Assembly (NCBI RefSeq): GCF_014651915.1
Contig: NZ_BMXU01000002.1
Location: 687,507-751,506, forward strand
DNA length: 64,000 nt
DNA from: Parvularcula lutaonensis
GTDB taxonomy: Bacteria > Pseudomonadota > Alphaproteobacteria > Caulobacterales > Parvularculaceae
Direction: 5' to 3'
The notes beneath the pieces were generated by a model. The model was not told where the DNA came from, searched no databases, and saw only the letters and a program-made list of their open reading frames with translations. Shown here piece by piece: positions 1 through 8,405 of this stretch. The translations under genes were made by a program, and so were the position numbers. The first letter of the stretch is position 1. Each line of letters starts with the position of its first letter.

Positions 1-261
1 CTCGACCACTTCGGCATCCGTCCCGGTGAAGCCGAAGCCGCGCAGTGTCTCCACATGAGGCCGGTCGTGGGGCGGGATGAAGCCTTGGGTGAAGCCCATC
101 TCCACCATGCGCCGCATCTTGGCGAGCCCTTGGAGCGCAGCTTCCTTAGGGTTGGAAGGGGTTTCCTGGCTCTTCATCGAGGCGACATTGCCGAGGCTGA
201 GGCCGCCGTAATTGTGGGTCGGGCCGACGAGGCCGTCGAAGTTGACTTCTTTCACGCTCAT
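1..261 (-). CDS. astB: N-succinylarginine dihydrolase, N-terminal part (cut by window edge)
   Basis: Second step of the arginine succinyltransferase (AST) pathway: cytoplasmic hydrolysis of N2-succinylarginine to N2-succinylornithine, ammonia and CO2. Only the first 87 residues lie in the window. They start [20 protein letters not shown] and continue with [13 protein letters not shown] and IPPHDRP, matching the AstB N-terminus. The ATG (259-261) overlaps the astD stop as ATGA, so the gene is probably translationally coupled as the fourth gene of a minus-strand operon. The remainder of the gene lies beyond base 1. Confidence 0.93.
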   Translation of the reverse strand, partial: MSVKEVNFDGLVGPTHNYGGLSLGNVASMKSQETPSNPKEAALQGLAKMRRMVEMGFTQGFIPPHDRPHVETLRGFGFTGTDAEVVE

Positions 262-1730
262 GCTTTCCGTCCCGGTACGGCCTGGTCGTCCTTGAGCGGA
301 CCTTCTGACATCATGCTGGCCATGGGCCATGCAGCGAAGTCGGCGGCGTAGGAGCCGGCCGGGCGATGGTTGCCCGACAGGCCCGGCCCGCCGAACGGCA
401 TGGCGCCCGAGGCGCCGGTGGTCTGGCGATTCCAGTTGACGATCCCCGCACGGATCTCCCCGGCAAAGCGCTCCCAGAGGCTTTCATCATCCGAGAGAAG
501 CGCAGCGGCAAGGCCAAACCTTGTGTCGTTGGCTTCGTCGAGTGCTTCGTCAAAAGTCTTGACGCGGATGACCTTCAGGAGCGGTGCGAAGACTTCCTCG
601 TCCGGGTCCTTGTCGCCCATAGCGGTCACGTCGATCAGGCCCGGTGTAACATAGGCAGGCCCCGCAGGAGACCGCTCCATCTTCACGATGGGCTCCGCAC
701 CGTCAGCGATCAGCGCTTCCTGCGCCTTGAGCGCATTCTCTGCGCTCTCTTTGCTGATGAGCGGCCCCATGAAGGGCTGGTCTTCTGCCAGTGGATCACC
801 GACGGAAAGCTGCGGGATGAGGTCGGCGACGGCCTTGATGATGCGGTCGCCCTCTTCGCCTTCCTTGACGATCAGGCGACGCGCGCAGGTGCAGCGCTGG
901 CCGCTGGTGATGTAGGCGGAACGCGCGATGATCTGCGCGGCGTCGTCGGCATTGGCGACGTCCCACACGATGAGCGGATTGTTGCCGCCAAGCTCCAGGG
1001 CGAGCATGACGTCCGGCCTGCCTGCGAGCTGCTGGTGGATGGCGCGACCGGCCGGCAGGCCGCCCGTGAAGAGAACCCCGGCGGTTTTCTCATGACCGAT
1101 GAGCGCTTGCGCGACCTCGCGGTCGCCGTGGACGAGATTGAGGCAACCGGCCGGCAGGCCGGCTTCCTCCCACCATTCGCACATCTTCTGGCCCACGGCA
1201 GGAGTCTGCTCGGACGGTTTGAAGACCACCGTGTTCCCGGCGAGCAGCGAGGGGATGATCTGGCCGTTCGGCAGGTGGCCGGGAAAGTTGAACGGGCCGA
1301 TGACGACCATGACGCCGTGGGGCTTATGGGCAATGCGGAGCTTCAGTTGGCCGTTGTCCTTTTCCCTGGTCGGCGTGCGTTCCTCGTAGGAGGCGACCGC
1401 CAAAGCAGCCTTCCCGGCAATGCCGCCCGCCTCGGTGGTGGCGTCCCAAAGCGCCTTTCCGGTTTCCTGCGCGATCAGGCGCGCCATCTCGTCCTTCCGT
1501 TCTGCGGCGATCTCGGCGAAGCGCTCGATCACGGCCTTGCGCTCGTCATAGCTCTTGCGGCGCCAGCCGCCGAAAGCCTGCGCAGCGGCTTCGGCCGCTT
1601 CAGCTGCCTGGTCCGTGCCCGCCATGCTTCCTGCGGCGATGATTTCGCCATTGGCCGGGTTCACCGATTCGAGGCGCGGTCCGGTGCCTTCGGTCCAGGC
1701 ACCTCCGATCCAGTTCTTGAGCTCGATCAT
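258..1730 (-). CDS. astD: Succinylglutamic semialdehyde dehydrogenase
   Basis: NAD-dependent oxidation of N-succinylglutamate semialdehyde to N-succinylglutamate, fourth step of the AST pathway. The protein is 490 residues, usual for AstD, and starts [12 protein letters not shown]. The frame stays open 55 codons upstream, but that extension lies inside astA, and the ATG at 1730 overlaps the astA stop as ATGA, so 1730 is chosen. Aldehyde dehydrogenase landmarks are the general-base region LELGGNNP and the nucleophile region [11 protein letters not shown]. It sits between astA and astB, both joined by 4-base overlaps. A generic aldehyde dehydrogenase is possible from the fold alone, but context makes AstD very likely. 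Confidence 0.94.
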   Translation of the reverse strand: MIELKNWIGGAWTEGTGPRLESVNPANGEIIAAGSMAGTDQAAEAAEAAAQAFGGWRRKSYDERKAVIERFAEIAAERKDEMARLIAQETGKALWDATTEAGGIAGKAALAVASYEERTPTREKDNGQLKLRIAHKPHGVMVVIGPFNFPGHLPNGQIIPSLLAGNTVVFKPSEQTPAVGQKMCEWWEEAGLPAGCLNLVHGDREVAQALIGHEKTAGVLFTGGLPAGRAIHQQLAGRPDVMLALELGGNNPLIVWDVANADDAAQIIARSAYITSGQRCTCARRLIVKEGEEGDRIIKAVADLIPQLSVGDPLAEDQPFMGPLISKESAENALKAQEALIADGAEPIVKMERSPAGPAYVTPGLIDVTAMGDKDPDEEVFAPLLKVIRVKTFDEALDEANDTRFGLAAALLSDDESLWERFAGEIRAGIVNWNRQTTGASGAMPFGGPGLSGNHRPAGSYAADFAAWPMASMMSEGPLKDDQAVPGRKA

Positions 1731-2761
1731 CGGCTTCCTTTCCGTGTTTTGAGGGGTGAACAGACGACTTTGTCGCTGGAGCTGACCTGCAGCATGTCTG
1801 CTTCCTGCGGGGTGAGGAACATGCTGCCGTCGCTGGGGCCGCGTTCCATGAGGATGGCCCTGAAGCGCTTGGCGTCCGGCACCGCAACGATGCATCGCCT
1901 TTCGCCTTGGGTGGGTATGTTATCGAGCACGCGAACGACTGCCCGTTCCGCCTCCCGCACCGTGCGGATGAGGTTGAGCGGCGCCTCGAGGCTGGGGCCG
2001 GCATCGAAGATGTCGATGCAGTTCTGGAAGGTGAAGCCTTCCGCCATCAACATGTTCATCGCCGGGGCTGAGTCTTTGTGAGGTTTCCCGAGAACCTCCT
2101 GCGCCTCCTCCGAGAGAAGGTTCGTGTAGATCGGGAATTTCGGCATCAGGTCCGCGATGAAACGGAAATCATGTGCCGAGCGGCGATCCGCTTCTTCGAA
2201 GGTCATGTCAAAGAACTTGGCGGCGATGGCATCCCAGAACGGACTCTTTCCGCTGTCGTCGAAGCGTCCCCGGATCTCCGCCATGACGTTCTCGGAGATG
2301 CGGTCCTCGATGGCTTTCATGAACAGGAAGCGGCTGAGCGATAGCAGGCGTCCGGCGCCGGTCCCGCGTGCCTTGTCCGAAACGAGCAGCGTGCCGATCT
2401 CGGCATAGCCGTGATAGTCATTGCACAGATAGAGAAGGTCCGAAGAGGCCTGGATACCGAGCTCGGGCGCAGCCGCGGCGACCTTGCTCATGCGGTAGGA
2501 GTAGAACGGACGGTCCTCACCCAGGGCCGGGAAGATCGAGGCCATGCCCACGACTTCGCCGTCCATCTCCAACACGAAGAAGAAGACGTCCTTGGGACCT
2601 GCGCGCTCCTCGCTCGCCTGGGCCTTGATCGAAGCTGTGACACGCGCCTCGATCGCCTCGCGCGAGTTGGGCACGGTGGTCATCCCCGTCCCTGCGTTCT
2701 TGGCGAGTTCGAAGAGGCCGTCGATGTCACGTTCTTCGGAAAGTCTGACGATGGCAGTCAT
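1727..2761 (-). CDS. astA: Arginine N-succinyltransferase
   Basis: First step of the AST pathway: transfer of succinyl from succinyl-CoA to the alpha-amino group of arginine. The 344 residues equal the usual family length. Visible AstA features are the start MTAIVRLSEERDIDGLFELA, the segment LLYLCNDYHGYAEIGTLLV with the acyl-CoA-binding region after it, and the late FTFQNCIDIFDAGP segment. A single chain is present rather than the AruF/AruG pair of pseudomonads. It starts 3 bases after the M20 hydrolase stop and its own stop overlaps the astD start, so all four genes look like one transcript. Confidence 0.95.
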   Translation of the reverse strand: MTAIVRLSEERDIDGLFELAKNAGTGMTTVPNSREAIEARVTASIKAQASEERAGPKDVFFFVLEMDGEVVGMASIFPALGEDRPFYSYRMSKVAAAAPELGIQASSDLLYLCNDYHGYAEIGTLLVSDKARGTGAGRLLSLSRFLFMKAIEDRISENVMAEIRGRFDDSGKSPFWDAIAAKFFDMTFEEADRRSAHDFRFIADLMPKFPIYTNLLSEEAQEVLGKPHKDSAPAMNMLMAEGFTFQNCIDIFDAGPSLEAPLNLIRTVREAERAVVRVLDNIPTQGERRCIVAVPDAKRFRAILMERGPSDGSMFLTPQEADMLQVSSSDKVVCSPLKTRKGSR

Positions 2762-2764
2762 GGG

Positions 2765-4000
2765 TCACACGTCCAATCGCTTGGGCCACGGGGCTTTGCC
2801 CGAGGCGAGAAGCAACATGATGAGAAGCGATAGCTTGGCCCGAGGCACGAAGCTTTCCGGGTGCGCATATTCCTGGTCCGAATGGATCTTGCCGCCGACA
2901 ACGCCGAGGGTGTCGACATTGGGCAGGCCCGCATCGGCGAGGTTGTTGCCGTCGCAGCAGCCGCCCGTGGGCGCCCAGTCGATGCCGATCCCGAGATCCC
3001 CACCGGCCTTCTTGACGAGCTGGAACAGTTCGGCGGTACCGCCTTTCATCTCCTTGACCGGACGGTGGACGCCGCCGTGAAGCTCCGCCGTAATTCCGTC
3101 GCCGAGGTCGGTTTCCTCATGAACGCGGCGGATCTCGGCGTCGACCCAGTTGAGATCCTCGGTCTTCCGGGCACGGACATTGATGCGGACGACGCAGGTG
3201 TCCGGCACCACATTCGTCGCGACACCGCCATCAATCACGCCGATATTGATGGTGGCCCCATCGCGCACGCCGTTCAGCTCATCGATGGCCAGCATCAGCC
3301 GCGCGGCTCCGAGGATCGCATTCTTGCCCTTGTCGAACTCGCGTCCTGCATGGGCTGCGAGCCCCCTTACGGTGAAGGTATAGTGCCCGGAACCCGCGCG
3401 GGCGCCTGCCAGCGTGCCATCGGGCAGGGCGGGCTCGTAGACCATGCCGATGTCCGCTTCCTTCGCCATCCTTGCAAGGAGCGCGGCCGAGGCGTGGCTG
3501 CCGGTTTCTTCATCAGCATTCAGGATGACGTCGATGCCGATATTGTCTGCATAGGGAGAATTGAGGAAGGCGCGCGCCGCCTCGAGCATGACGCAGATGC
3601 CGCCCTTCATGTCCGCCACGCCGGGGCCATGCAGGGTGCCGTCGTCGCGGATCACGGGCGTCTGGAAGTGGGAGTTCTTCGGGAACACCGTGTCGAGGTG
3701 CCCTGTCATCAGGATACGGCGGTTCGCGGTCGGGTTGGCGCGGAAGACGCAGGCTTCGCCGCGGACGATCTCCACCACGTCCCCCTTGTCATTGACTTCG
3801 GTCACCGGGGCTGGGGGCACGCGCTCGGCCTCGAAGCCCGCCTCGGTGAAGGCGGCGGTCACCTCGTCGGCCATCTGTGCGAGGCCTTCGAGGTTTGCCG
3901 TGCCTGAATTGATCGCGGACCAGCGCATGGTCCTGTCGGTCATCTGTTCGGTCAGCCCGTCGAGGCTGCCGAGAATGCTGTCAAAATCGCTGGTGGGCAT
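2765..4000 (-). CDS. M20-family metallohydrolase heading the ast operon
   Basis: A 411-residue cytoplasmic di-zinc hydrolase of the M20 (ArgE/DapE/CPG2) family with an intact active site: H101 and D103 in GHLDTV, D130 in GVADMKGG, and the E164-E165 pair in NADEETGS. A dimerisation domain follows (about residues 200-310). It lies 3 bases upstream of astA and is probably co-transcribed. No astE (succinylglutamate desuccinylase) is seen in the visible part of the operon. M20 enzymes such as DapE and ArgE remove N-succinyl or N-acetyl groups, so a desuccinylase role is a reasonable inference. A glutamate-carboxypeptidase-like peptidase is the alternative. Confidence 0.85.
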   Translation of the reverse strand: MPTSDFDSILGSLDGLTEQMTDRTMRWSAINSGTANLEGLAQMADEVTAAFTEAGFEAERVPPAPVTEVNDKGDVVEIVRGEACVFRANPTANRRILMTGHLDTVFPKNSHFQTPVIRDDGTLHGPGVADMKGGICVMLEAARAFLNSPYADNIGIDVILNADEETGSHASAALLARMAKEADIGMVYEPALPDGTLAGARAGSGHYTFTVRGLAAHAGREFDKGKNAILGAARLMLAIDELNGVRDGATINIGVIDGGVATNVVPDTCVVRINVRARKTEDLNWVDAEIRRVHEETDLGDGITAELHGGVHRPVKEMKGGTAELFQLVKKAGGDLGIGIDWAPTGGCCDGNNLADAGLPNVDTLGVVGGKIHSDQEYAHPESFVPRAKLSLLIMLLLASGKAPWPKRLDV

Positions 4001-4047
4001 GGCGCCCTCTAACGCCGCCTTGGGGGCTGCGTCAAAGAGCGCTTGCT

Positions 4048-5157
4048 TCAGAGAAAACTCGCCGCCGGCTGGTACTCGAGGCCGAGGTCGCGGGCGACGG
4101 CTTCATAGGTGATCTTGCCGCCCATGACATTGAGGCCGTTGCGAAGGTGCGGGTCTTTGCGCATCGCTTCGACCGGGCCGTTATTGGCGAGGTTCAGCAC
4201 ATGGGGAAGCGTCACATTGTTGAGCGCGAAGGTCGACGTCCGGGCGACGGCGCCGGGCATGTTGGCGACGCAATAGTGGACGATGCCTTCGACCTCGTAG
4301 ATCGGATCGTCATGGGTCGTGGGGCGGGAGGTCTCGAAGCAGCCGCCTTGGTCGATGGCAATATCGACGAGCACCGCGCCCTTCTTCATGTCCTTGAGCA
4401 TCTCCCGTGTGACGAGCTTCGGCGCAGCGGCGCCGGGGACGAGCACGGCGCCAATGACGAGGTCGGCCCGGCAGACCGCTTCGTAAACCGCGGTCGGGTT
4501 CGAGAAGACTGTCTGGACCTGGTTCTTGAAGAGTGCGTCGAGCTCCTCGAGCCGCTTCAGGGAAAGGTCGAACAGCTCGACATCGGCATGGAGGCCGACG
4601 GCCATTTGGGCAGCGTTGAAGCCCGAGACGCCGCCGCCGAGAATGACGACATTCGCGGCGGAGACACCCGGCACGCCGCCGAGAAGGACGCCGCGGCCGC
4701 CCTGTTGCTTCTCCAGCGCCCAGGCGCCGACCTGCACGGACATCCGCCCGGCGACCTCTGACATGGGGCGCAGGAGCGGCAGGCCACCATGGTCGCCAGT
4801 CACGGTCTCATAGGCGATCGCCGTACAGCCGGACTTCATCAGGGCCTCGGCTTGCGGTTTGTCGGCAGCGAGGTGGAGATAGGTGAAGAGCGTCTGGTGC
4901 GGCTTCAGCATCGCGCATTCTTGGAGCTGCGGCTCCTTCACCTTGACGACCAGGTCAGCATCGAAAGCTTCTTCGGCAGAGCCGACGATCGTTGCACCGG
5001 CGGCCTCGTAATCGCTGTTCGTCAGGTCGATGCCGGCCCCTGCGTCTTTCTCGACGACGACTTCGTGGCCGCAGCGGACCGCTTCGCGGACGCTGGACGG
5101 AGTCATGCCGACCCGGAACTCGCGTTTCTTGATTTCCTTGGGGACGCCGATTTTCAT
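4048..5157 (-). CDS. ald: Alanine dehydrogenase
   Basis: NAD-dependent reversible oxidative deamination of L-alanine to pyruvate and ammonia. From ATG 5157 the protein is 369 residues, the family norm. That start gives the canonical MKIGVPKEIK with R15, and GGGAG lies about 8 bases upstream; a 22-codon upstream extension is Lys/Arg-rich and unlikely. Catalytic landmarks are K74 in KVKEP and H95 in YLHLAAD, then the Rossmann fold around VVILGGGVSG. It is divergent from the sigma-factor gene across about 170 bases. With the ast genes it forms an amino-acid catabolism block, but the 47-base gap upstream of the M20 gene leaves operon membership open. Confidence 0.95.
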   Translation of the reverse strand: MKIGVPKEIKKREFRVGMTPSSVREAVRCGHEVVVEKDAGAGIDLTNSDYEAAGATIVGSAEEAFDADLVVKVKEPQLQECAMLKPHQTLFTYLHLAADKPQAEALMKSGCTAIAYETVTGDHGGLPLLRPMSEVAGRMSVQVGAWALEKQQGGRGVLLGGVPGVSAANVVILGGGVSGFNAAQMAVGLHADVELFDLSLKRLEELDALFKNQVQTVFSNPTAVYEAVCRADLVIGAVLVPGAAAPKLVTREMLKDMKKGAVLVDIAIDQGGCFETSRPTTHDDPIYEVEGIVHYCVANMPGAVARTSTFALNNVTLPHVLNLANNGPVEAMRKDPHLRNGLNVMGGKITYEAVARDLGLEYQPAASFL

Positions 5158-5330
5158 GCCATTCACTCCCGAGGCGCGTTTGTTTTTTGCGCGCCCCCTT
5201 AGGCTCTTTTTCTCTGCCGTCACCCCGATCCTCGCGTTTCAGTGAAAAAACTTTCGGCTCGACGGGAACGAATCGCGCCCTAGCGCCTTCGTGAGCCATG
5301 CGGGCGACGGAGCTCGCCTGGAGAACGCTG

Positions 5331-6200
5331 ATGCACGCCGACGAGAAAACGCGGGACTTTGTCCGGGACACCATCCGCCGGGCAATGTCCGCGCCCATCC
5401 TCTCGATCGAGCGTGAGCGCGAACTGACCCGTGCATGGTGCGAGAAGGGCGACGAAAAGGCCCTCGCCGAATTGACCGAAGCGCATATGCGTATGGCGGT
5501 TTCCACGGCCATCAAGTTCAGGGGCTACGGCCTTCCGCTCGGCGACCTCATCCAAGAAGGGGCCATCGGCCTGCTCGAAGCAGCGAAACGCTTCGATTGC
5601 GAGCGGGAGGTCCGCTTCTGCACCTATGCGGGCTGGTGGATCCGCGCGTCGATGCAGGACTATGTGCTGCGCAATTGGTCGATCGTCCGGATCGGTTCGA
5701 AATCAGCGCACAAGACCATCTTCTTCAATCTCTCTCGTATCCGGGCGATGATCGAGGAAGTCGATCAGGCAGCGCCGATCGCGCGCGAGCGGGTGGGCAA
5801 GAAGTTCAACGTTTCCGGCGATGATATTGAGTTCATGACGGCGCGCCTCGGTCGGCGCGACATGTCCCTCAACGCAACGATAAACGAGGATGGCGATACC
5901 GAGCGCCAGGAGATGATCCCCGACGAGCGGGCGCTGCCTGACCAGTCCGCCGAGGAAGAGATCGACCTCCAGAAACGGCGCGAGTGGCTGGAAAAAGCGA
6001 TGATGGCACTCACCGACCGTGAGCGGAGGATCATCGACCAGCGTTTCTTCGGCGAGGAGCGGGTGACGCTTTCCCAGCTGGGCGTGGACCTCGGCCTGTC
6101 GAAGGAACGCGTCCGGCAGATCGAGAAGCAGGCCATCGGGAAGCTCCGGGTGTCGCTGGCGAAGGCCCTGCCCAGCATCGAAGCGATCACGCTTCGTTGA
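5331..6200 (+). CDS. RpoH-like (sigma-32 family) RNA polymerase sigma factor
   Basis: Group-3 sigma factor that directs RNA polymerase to heat-shock or stress promoters. Region 2 is clear (LIQEGAIGLLEAAKRFD, then the TYAGWWIRASMQDYVLRNWS segment of 2.3/2.4). The RpoH-box equivalent is HKTIFFNLSRIR. Region 4 carries TLSQLGVDLGLSKERVRQIE. ATG 5331 gives 289 residues and has GGAG 9 bases upstream; an ATG 11 codons earlier has no ribosome site. Alphaproteobacteria usually carry several RpoH paralogues, so whether this is the main heat-shock factor or an RpoH2-like oxidative-stress factor cannot be settled here. Confidence 0.9.
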   Translation: MHADEKTRDFVRDTIRRAMSAPILSIERERELTRAWCEKGDEKALAELTEAHMRMAVSTAIKFRGYGLPLGDLIQEGAIGLLEAAKRFDCEREVRFCTYAGWWIRASMQDYVLRNWSIVRIGSKSAHKTIFFNLSRIRAMIEEVDQAAPIARERVGKKFNVSGDDIEFMTARLGRRDMSLNATINEDGDTERQEMIPDERALPDQSAEEEIDLQKRREWLEKAMMALTDRERRIIDQRFFGEERVTLSQLGVDLGLSKERVRQIEKQAIGKLRVSLAKALPSIEAITLR

Positions 6201-6253
6201 GATCGTGATGCAGTAAGGCAACACTATCGCTAGAGAATTCAAGGTAGCTGCCG

Positions 6254-6269
6254 TTAACCCTTGGATAAC
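6254..6269 (+). promoter_or_regulatory. CtrA-like box (one mismatch)
   Basis: TTAA, seven bases, then ATAAC lies 85 bases upstream of the OmpA-type gene. The alphaproteobacterial cell-cycle regulator CtrA recognises TTAA-N7-TTAAC, so this has one mismatch. The same stretch is also a CCGTTA / TAACGG inverted repeat. Chance occurrence is possible. Confidence 0.3.
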
Positions 6270-6354
6270 GGAACCTTCCCCCCCAGTGCATGTTCTGCGC
6301 ATAATCATCCCAGCGTAATTCTTAACGCAGCTGGTTTCCTTGGAGGGGAAGAGT

Positions 6355-7617
6355 ATGAGTTACCGCCTTGCACTGCTGGTTGCAGTCGGCACCGCAGCCC
6401 TGGGCACCGCGTCGGCCCAGACCGCCGAAAAAGAAGGCCACTACGGCGCCCTTGGCGTCGGCTATGCCTACGAATACGGCGCCAATGATTTCCAAAGCGA
6501 AGAAGGTGCCCTGCGCTCGATGGACGCCCAGGAATTCGACAGCCGTCTCGAGACGGGTGACGGTTTCGCAGCCTACGCCGCCCTCGGTAAGTACTTCCAA
6601 CGCGGCCTTCGCGGCGAGATCGAACTTTCGCACCGTAGCCAGGACGTCAACGATCTTCCGGGTGATGGCGCGATGTTCGCTGGCTTCCGCACCGGCGGCA
6701 ACGGCCAGAACGTCGTCAATGGCACCCCGCTCGGCGACAACAACGACCTTGGCACCTTCGGCGTCACCGCCGGGATGGTCAATCTGTACAAGGACTTCAA
6801 TTTTGACGCCGCTGGCCGCTTCACGCCGTATATCGGTGCCGGCATCGGCTTCGCGAAGGTCCGCGCCGATTTCGACAATGTCGACGACCAACCGGCCGTC
6901 ACCGACGCGCAGGTGATGAACGCGACCCGTCCGGTCAGCTTCCGCATCCTCGCCTCGAACGACGACTACGTCACGGCAGTGCAGGGTCTCGCCGGCATCA
7001 GCTTCGCGCTGACCGACGACCTCTCCTTCGACCTCGGCTACCGCTACCTGCGCACCGGTGAGTATGACTTCGACGCTTACGTGAACAACGAAGTCACCGC
7101 CGTCACCGGCGAGTACGAAGTCCACGAAACCACCTTCGGCCTGCGCTGGGACTTTGGCGCCGGTGCACCGGTTGCGGCCCCGGCCGTCCAGCCGACGCCG
7201 CAAACCAAAACCTGCTTCGACGGCACCGTGGTCCCGATGGGCCAGGACTGCCCGACGGCAGCCGAGGACGAAGTCACGCCGGAAGAACTCCGCACGGTCG
7301 TCTACTTCGAGTTTGACAGTGCCGAACTCAGCCCGGCTGCTCGCCAGCTGCTGCAGCGTCGCGCCCAGCAGGCGACCGACCTCGACATCATCGAAGTCGT
7401 CGTTTCGGGTCACACCGACACCTCGGGTTCGGCCAGCTACAACGAACGCCTGTCGGCTCGCCGTGCGCAGGTCGTCCGCGACGCGCTGGTCAGCTACGGT
7501 ATCGATGCGGACAAGATCAAGATCCGCGCTCTTGGCGAGACCAAGCCCGCCAAGCCGACGCCGGATGGTGTCCGCGAGCCGCTCAACCGTCGTACGGAAG
7601 TCGAATTCGACTTCTAA
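6355..7617 (+). CDS. OmpA-family outer membrane protein
   Basis: An outer-membrane protein linking the membrane to peptidoglycan. The 420 residues begin with a signal peptide (cleavage after TASAQ) and a predicted beta-barrel of about 240 residues rich in alternating Gly/Tyr/Phe. A linker with a CFDGTVVPMGQDCP cysteine pair follows, then an OmpA C-terminal domain (about 300-420) with VYFEFDSAELS, SGHTDTSGS, NERLSARRA and the final NRRTEVEF. ATG 6355 is chosen over one five codons earlier because GGAGGGG sits 9 bases upstream and the signal peptide starts there. A strong terminator follows. Likely an abundant, monocistronic porin. Confidence 0.92.
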   Translation: MSYRLALLVAVGTAALGTASAQTAEKEGHYGALGVGYAYEYGANDFQSEEGALRSMDAQEFDSRLETGDGFAAYAALGKYFQRGLRGEIELSHRSQDVNDLPGDGAMFAGFRTGGNGQNVVNGTPLGDNNDLGTFGVTAGMVNLYKDFNFDAAGRFTPYIGAGIGFAKVRADFDNVDDQPAVTDAQVMNATRPVSFRILASNDDYVTAVQGLAGISFALTDDLSFDLGYRYLRTGEYDFDAYVNNEVTAVTGEYEVHETTFGLRWDFGAGAPVAAPAVQPTPQTKTCFDGTVVPMGQDCPTAAEDEVTPEELRTVVYFEFDSAELSPAARQLLQRRAQQATDLDIIEVVVSGHTDTSGSASYNERLSARRAQVVRDALVSYGIDADKIKIRALGETKPAKPTPDGVREPLNRRTEVEFDF

Positions 7618-7640
7618 GACCGGTTGGTCAAAGAACAGGG

Positions 7641-7674
7641 AAAGGGCCGGCCTTCGCGTCGGCCCTTTTCTTTT
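7641..7674 (+). terminator. Rho-independent terminator of the OmpA-type gene
   Basis: Perfect 8-base stem AAGGGCCG / CGGCCCTT with a 10-base loop, followed by TTCTTTT, 24 bases after the stop codon. Confidence 0.85.
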
Positions 7675-7683
7675 GCACGGCTC

Positions 7684-8325
7684 TCAGGTGGCCCCGTAGG
7701 CGAAGAGCCCGTGCCCGTTTTCGCGCAACCAGCGATCATGGCGGTCATAGTCCGGCATCAGCCTGCGGACGGTTTCCTGGAATTCAGGGCCATGGTCCAT
7801 GACGATCCGGTGCGCAGCCTCATGCGCTGCGACGGCCGAGAAGACCTCCCGCGGGGCAAAGGCGAGGCGCGTGTTCAGCACCGTCGCCCCATCCTGCGCG
7901 CAGCGGCCCCAGAGCGTCTTCATGTCCCGGACCCGCGTATCCCGCGGCTCGACGCCAAGCGCGCTCCAATAGATGAAGAGGTCGCGCCGCGCCGCATCGA
8001 GGCAGGCGGCGCGGACGAGCCGCCGCACGGCCCTGTCCACCTGTTCGGGCGAGCCCTCGGGGATCAAGAGGGCGTCCAGCGTCATCCTCGCGCGCCCTCG
8101 CTCGACCGGTCTCACCAAGCGGTCCTGACCGAGCACGGGCAGCACGGATCCGAAACGGAAGGGGACCGGATCGGGCGTCTCCGCCAGCCTTTTTTCCACA
8201 TAGTCAGTTTTCGTCCGCAGCCAGCGGTCGGCAGCCTTCGAACTGCCCCTTGTGGGAATCGTCAGGTGGATGACCCCGCCCGAGACTCGTAGGACATAAC
8301 GCCGGGCGCGGGCGTGCCGCCGCAC
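7684..8325 (-). CDS. YgjP-like metallopeptidase domain protein (DUF45 / SprT-like)
   Basis: A 213-residue protein with the zinc motif HEAAH (HExxH) in AVAAHEAAHRIVMDHGPEF and the typical upstream segment KTLWGRCAQDG, which matches the family's MKTRWGSC motif. The C-terminal H and W residues (YDRHDRWLR) also fit. The biochemical role of this bacterial family is poorly known; it is annotated as a predicted metal-dependent hydrolase. The start is a GTG at 8325; no ATG is available in frame. It is divergent from mutS across 80 bases. Confidence 0.85.
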   Translation of the reverse strand: MRRHARARRYVLRVSGGVIHLTIPTRGSSKAADRWLRTKTDYVEKRLAETPDPVPFRFGSVLPVLGQDRLVRPVERGRARMTLDALLIPEGSPEQVDRAVRRLVRAACLDAARRDLFIYWSALGVEPRDTRVRDMKTLWGRCAQDGATVLNTRLAFAPREVFSAVAAHEAAHRIVMDHGPEFQETVRRLMPDYDRHDRWLRENGHGLFAYGAT

Positions 8326-8405
8326 CTTGACCGGGACCGCACGTCCCGAAGCCAGCAGCAGTGGCGCGACGGCGTCCTTGTCCGCAGAACCGGAGGCAAA
8401 TGGCG

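Noticed and set aside
366-2081. Long open frame opposite astD and astA on the plus strand
   Set aside because: It is antisense to two well-supported genes, lacks a ribosome site and similarity, and arises from GC-rich codon bias.
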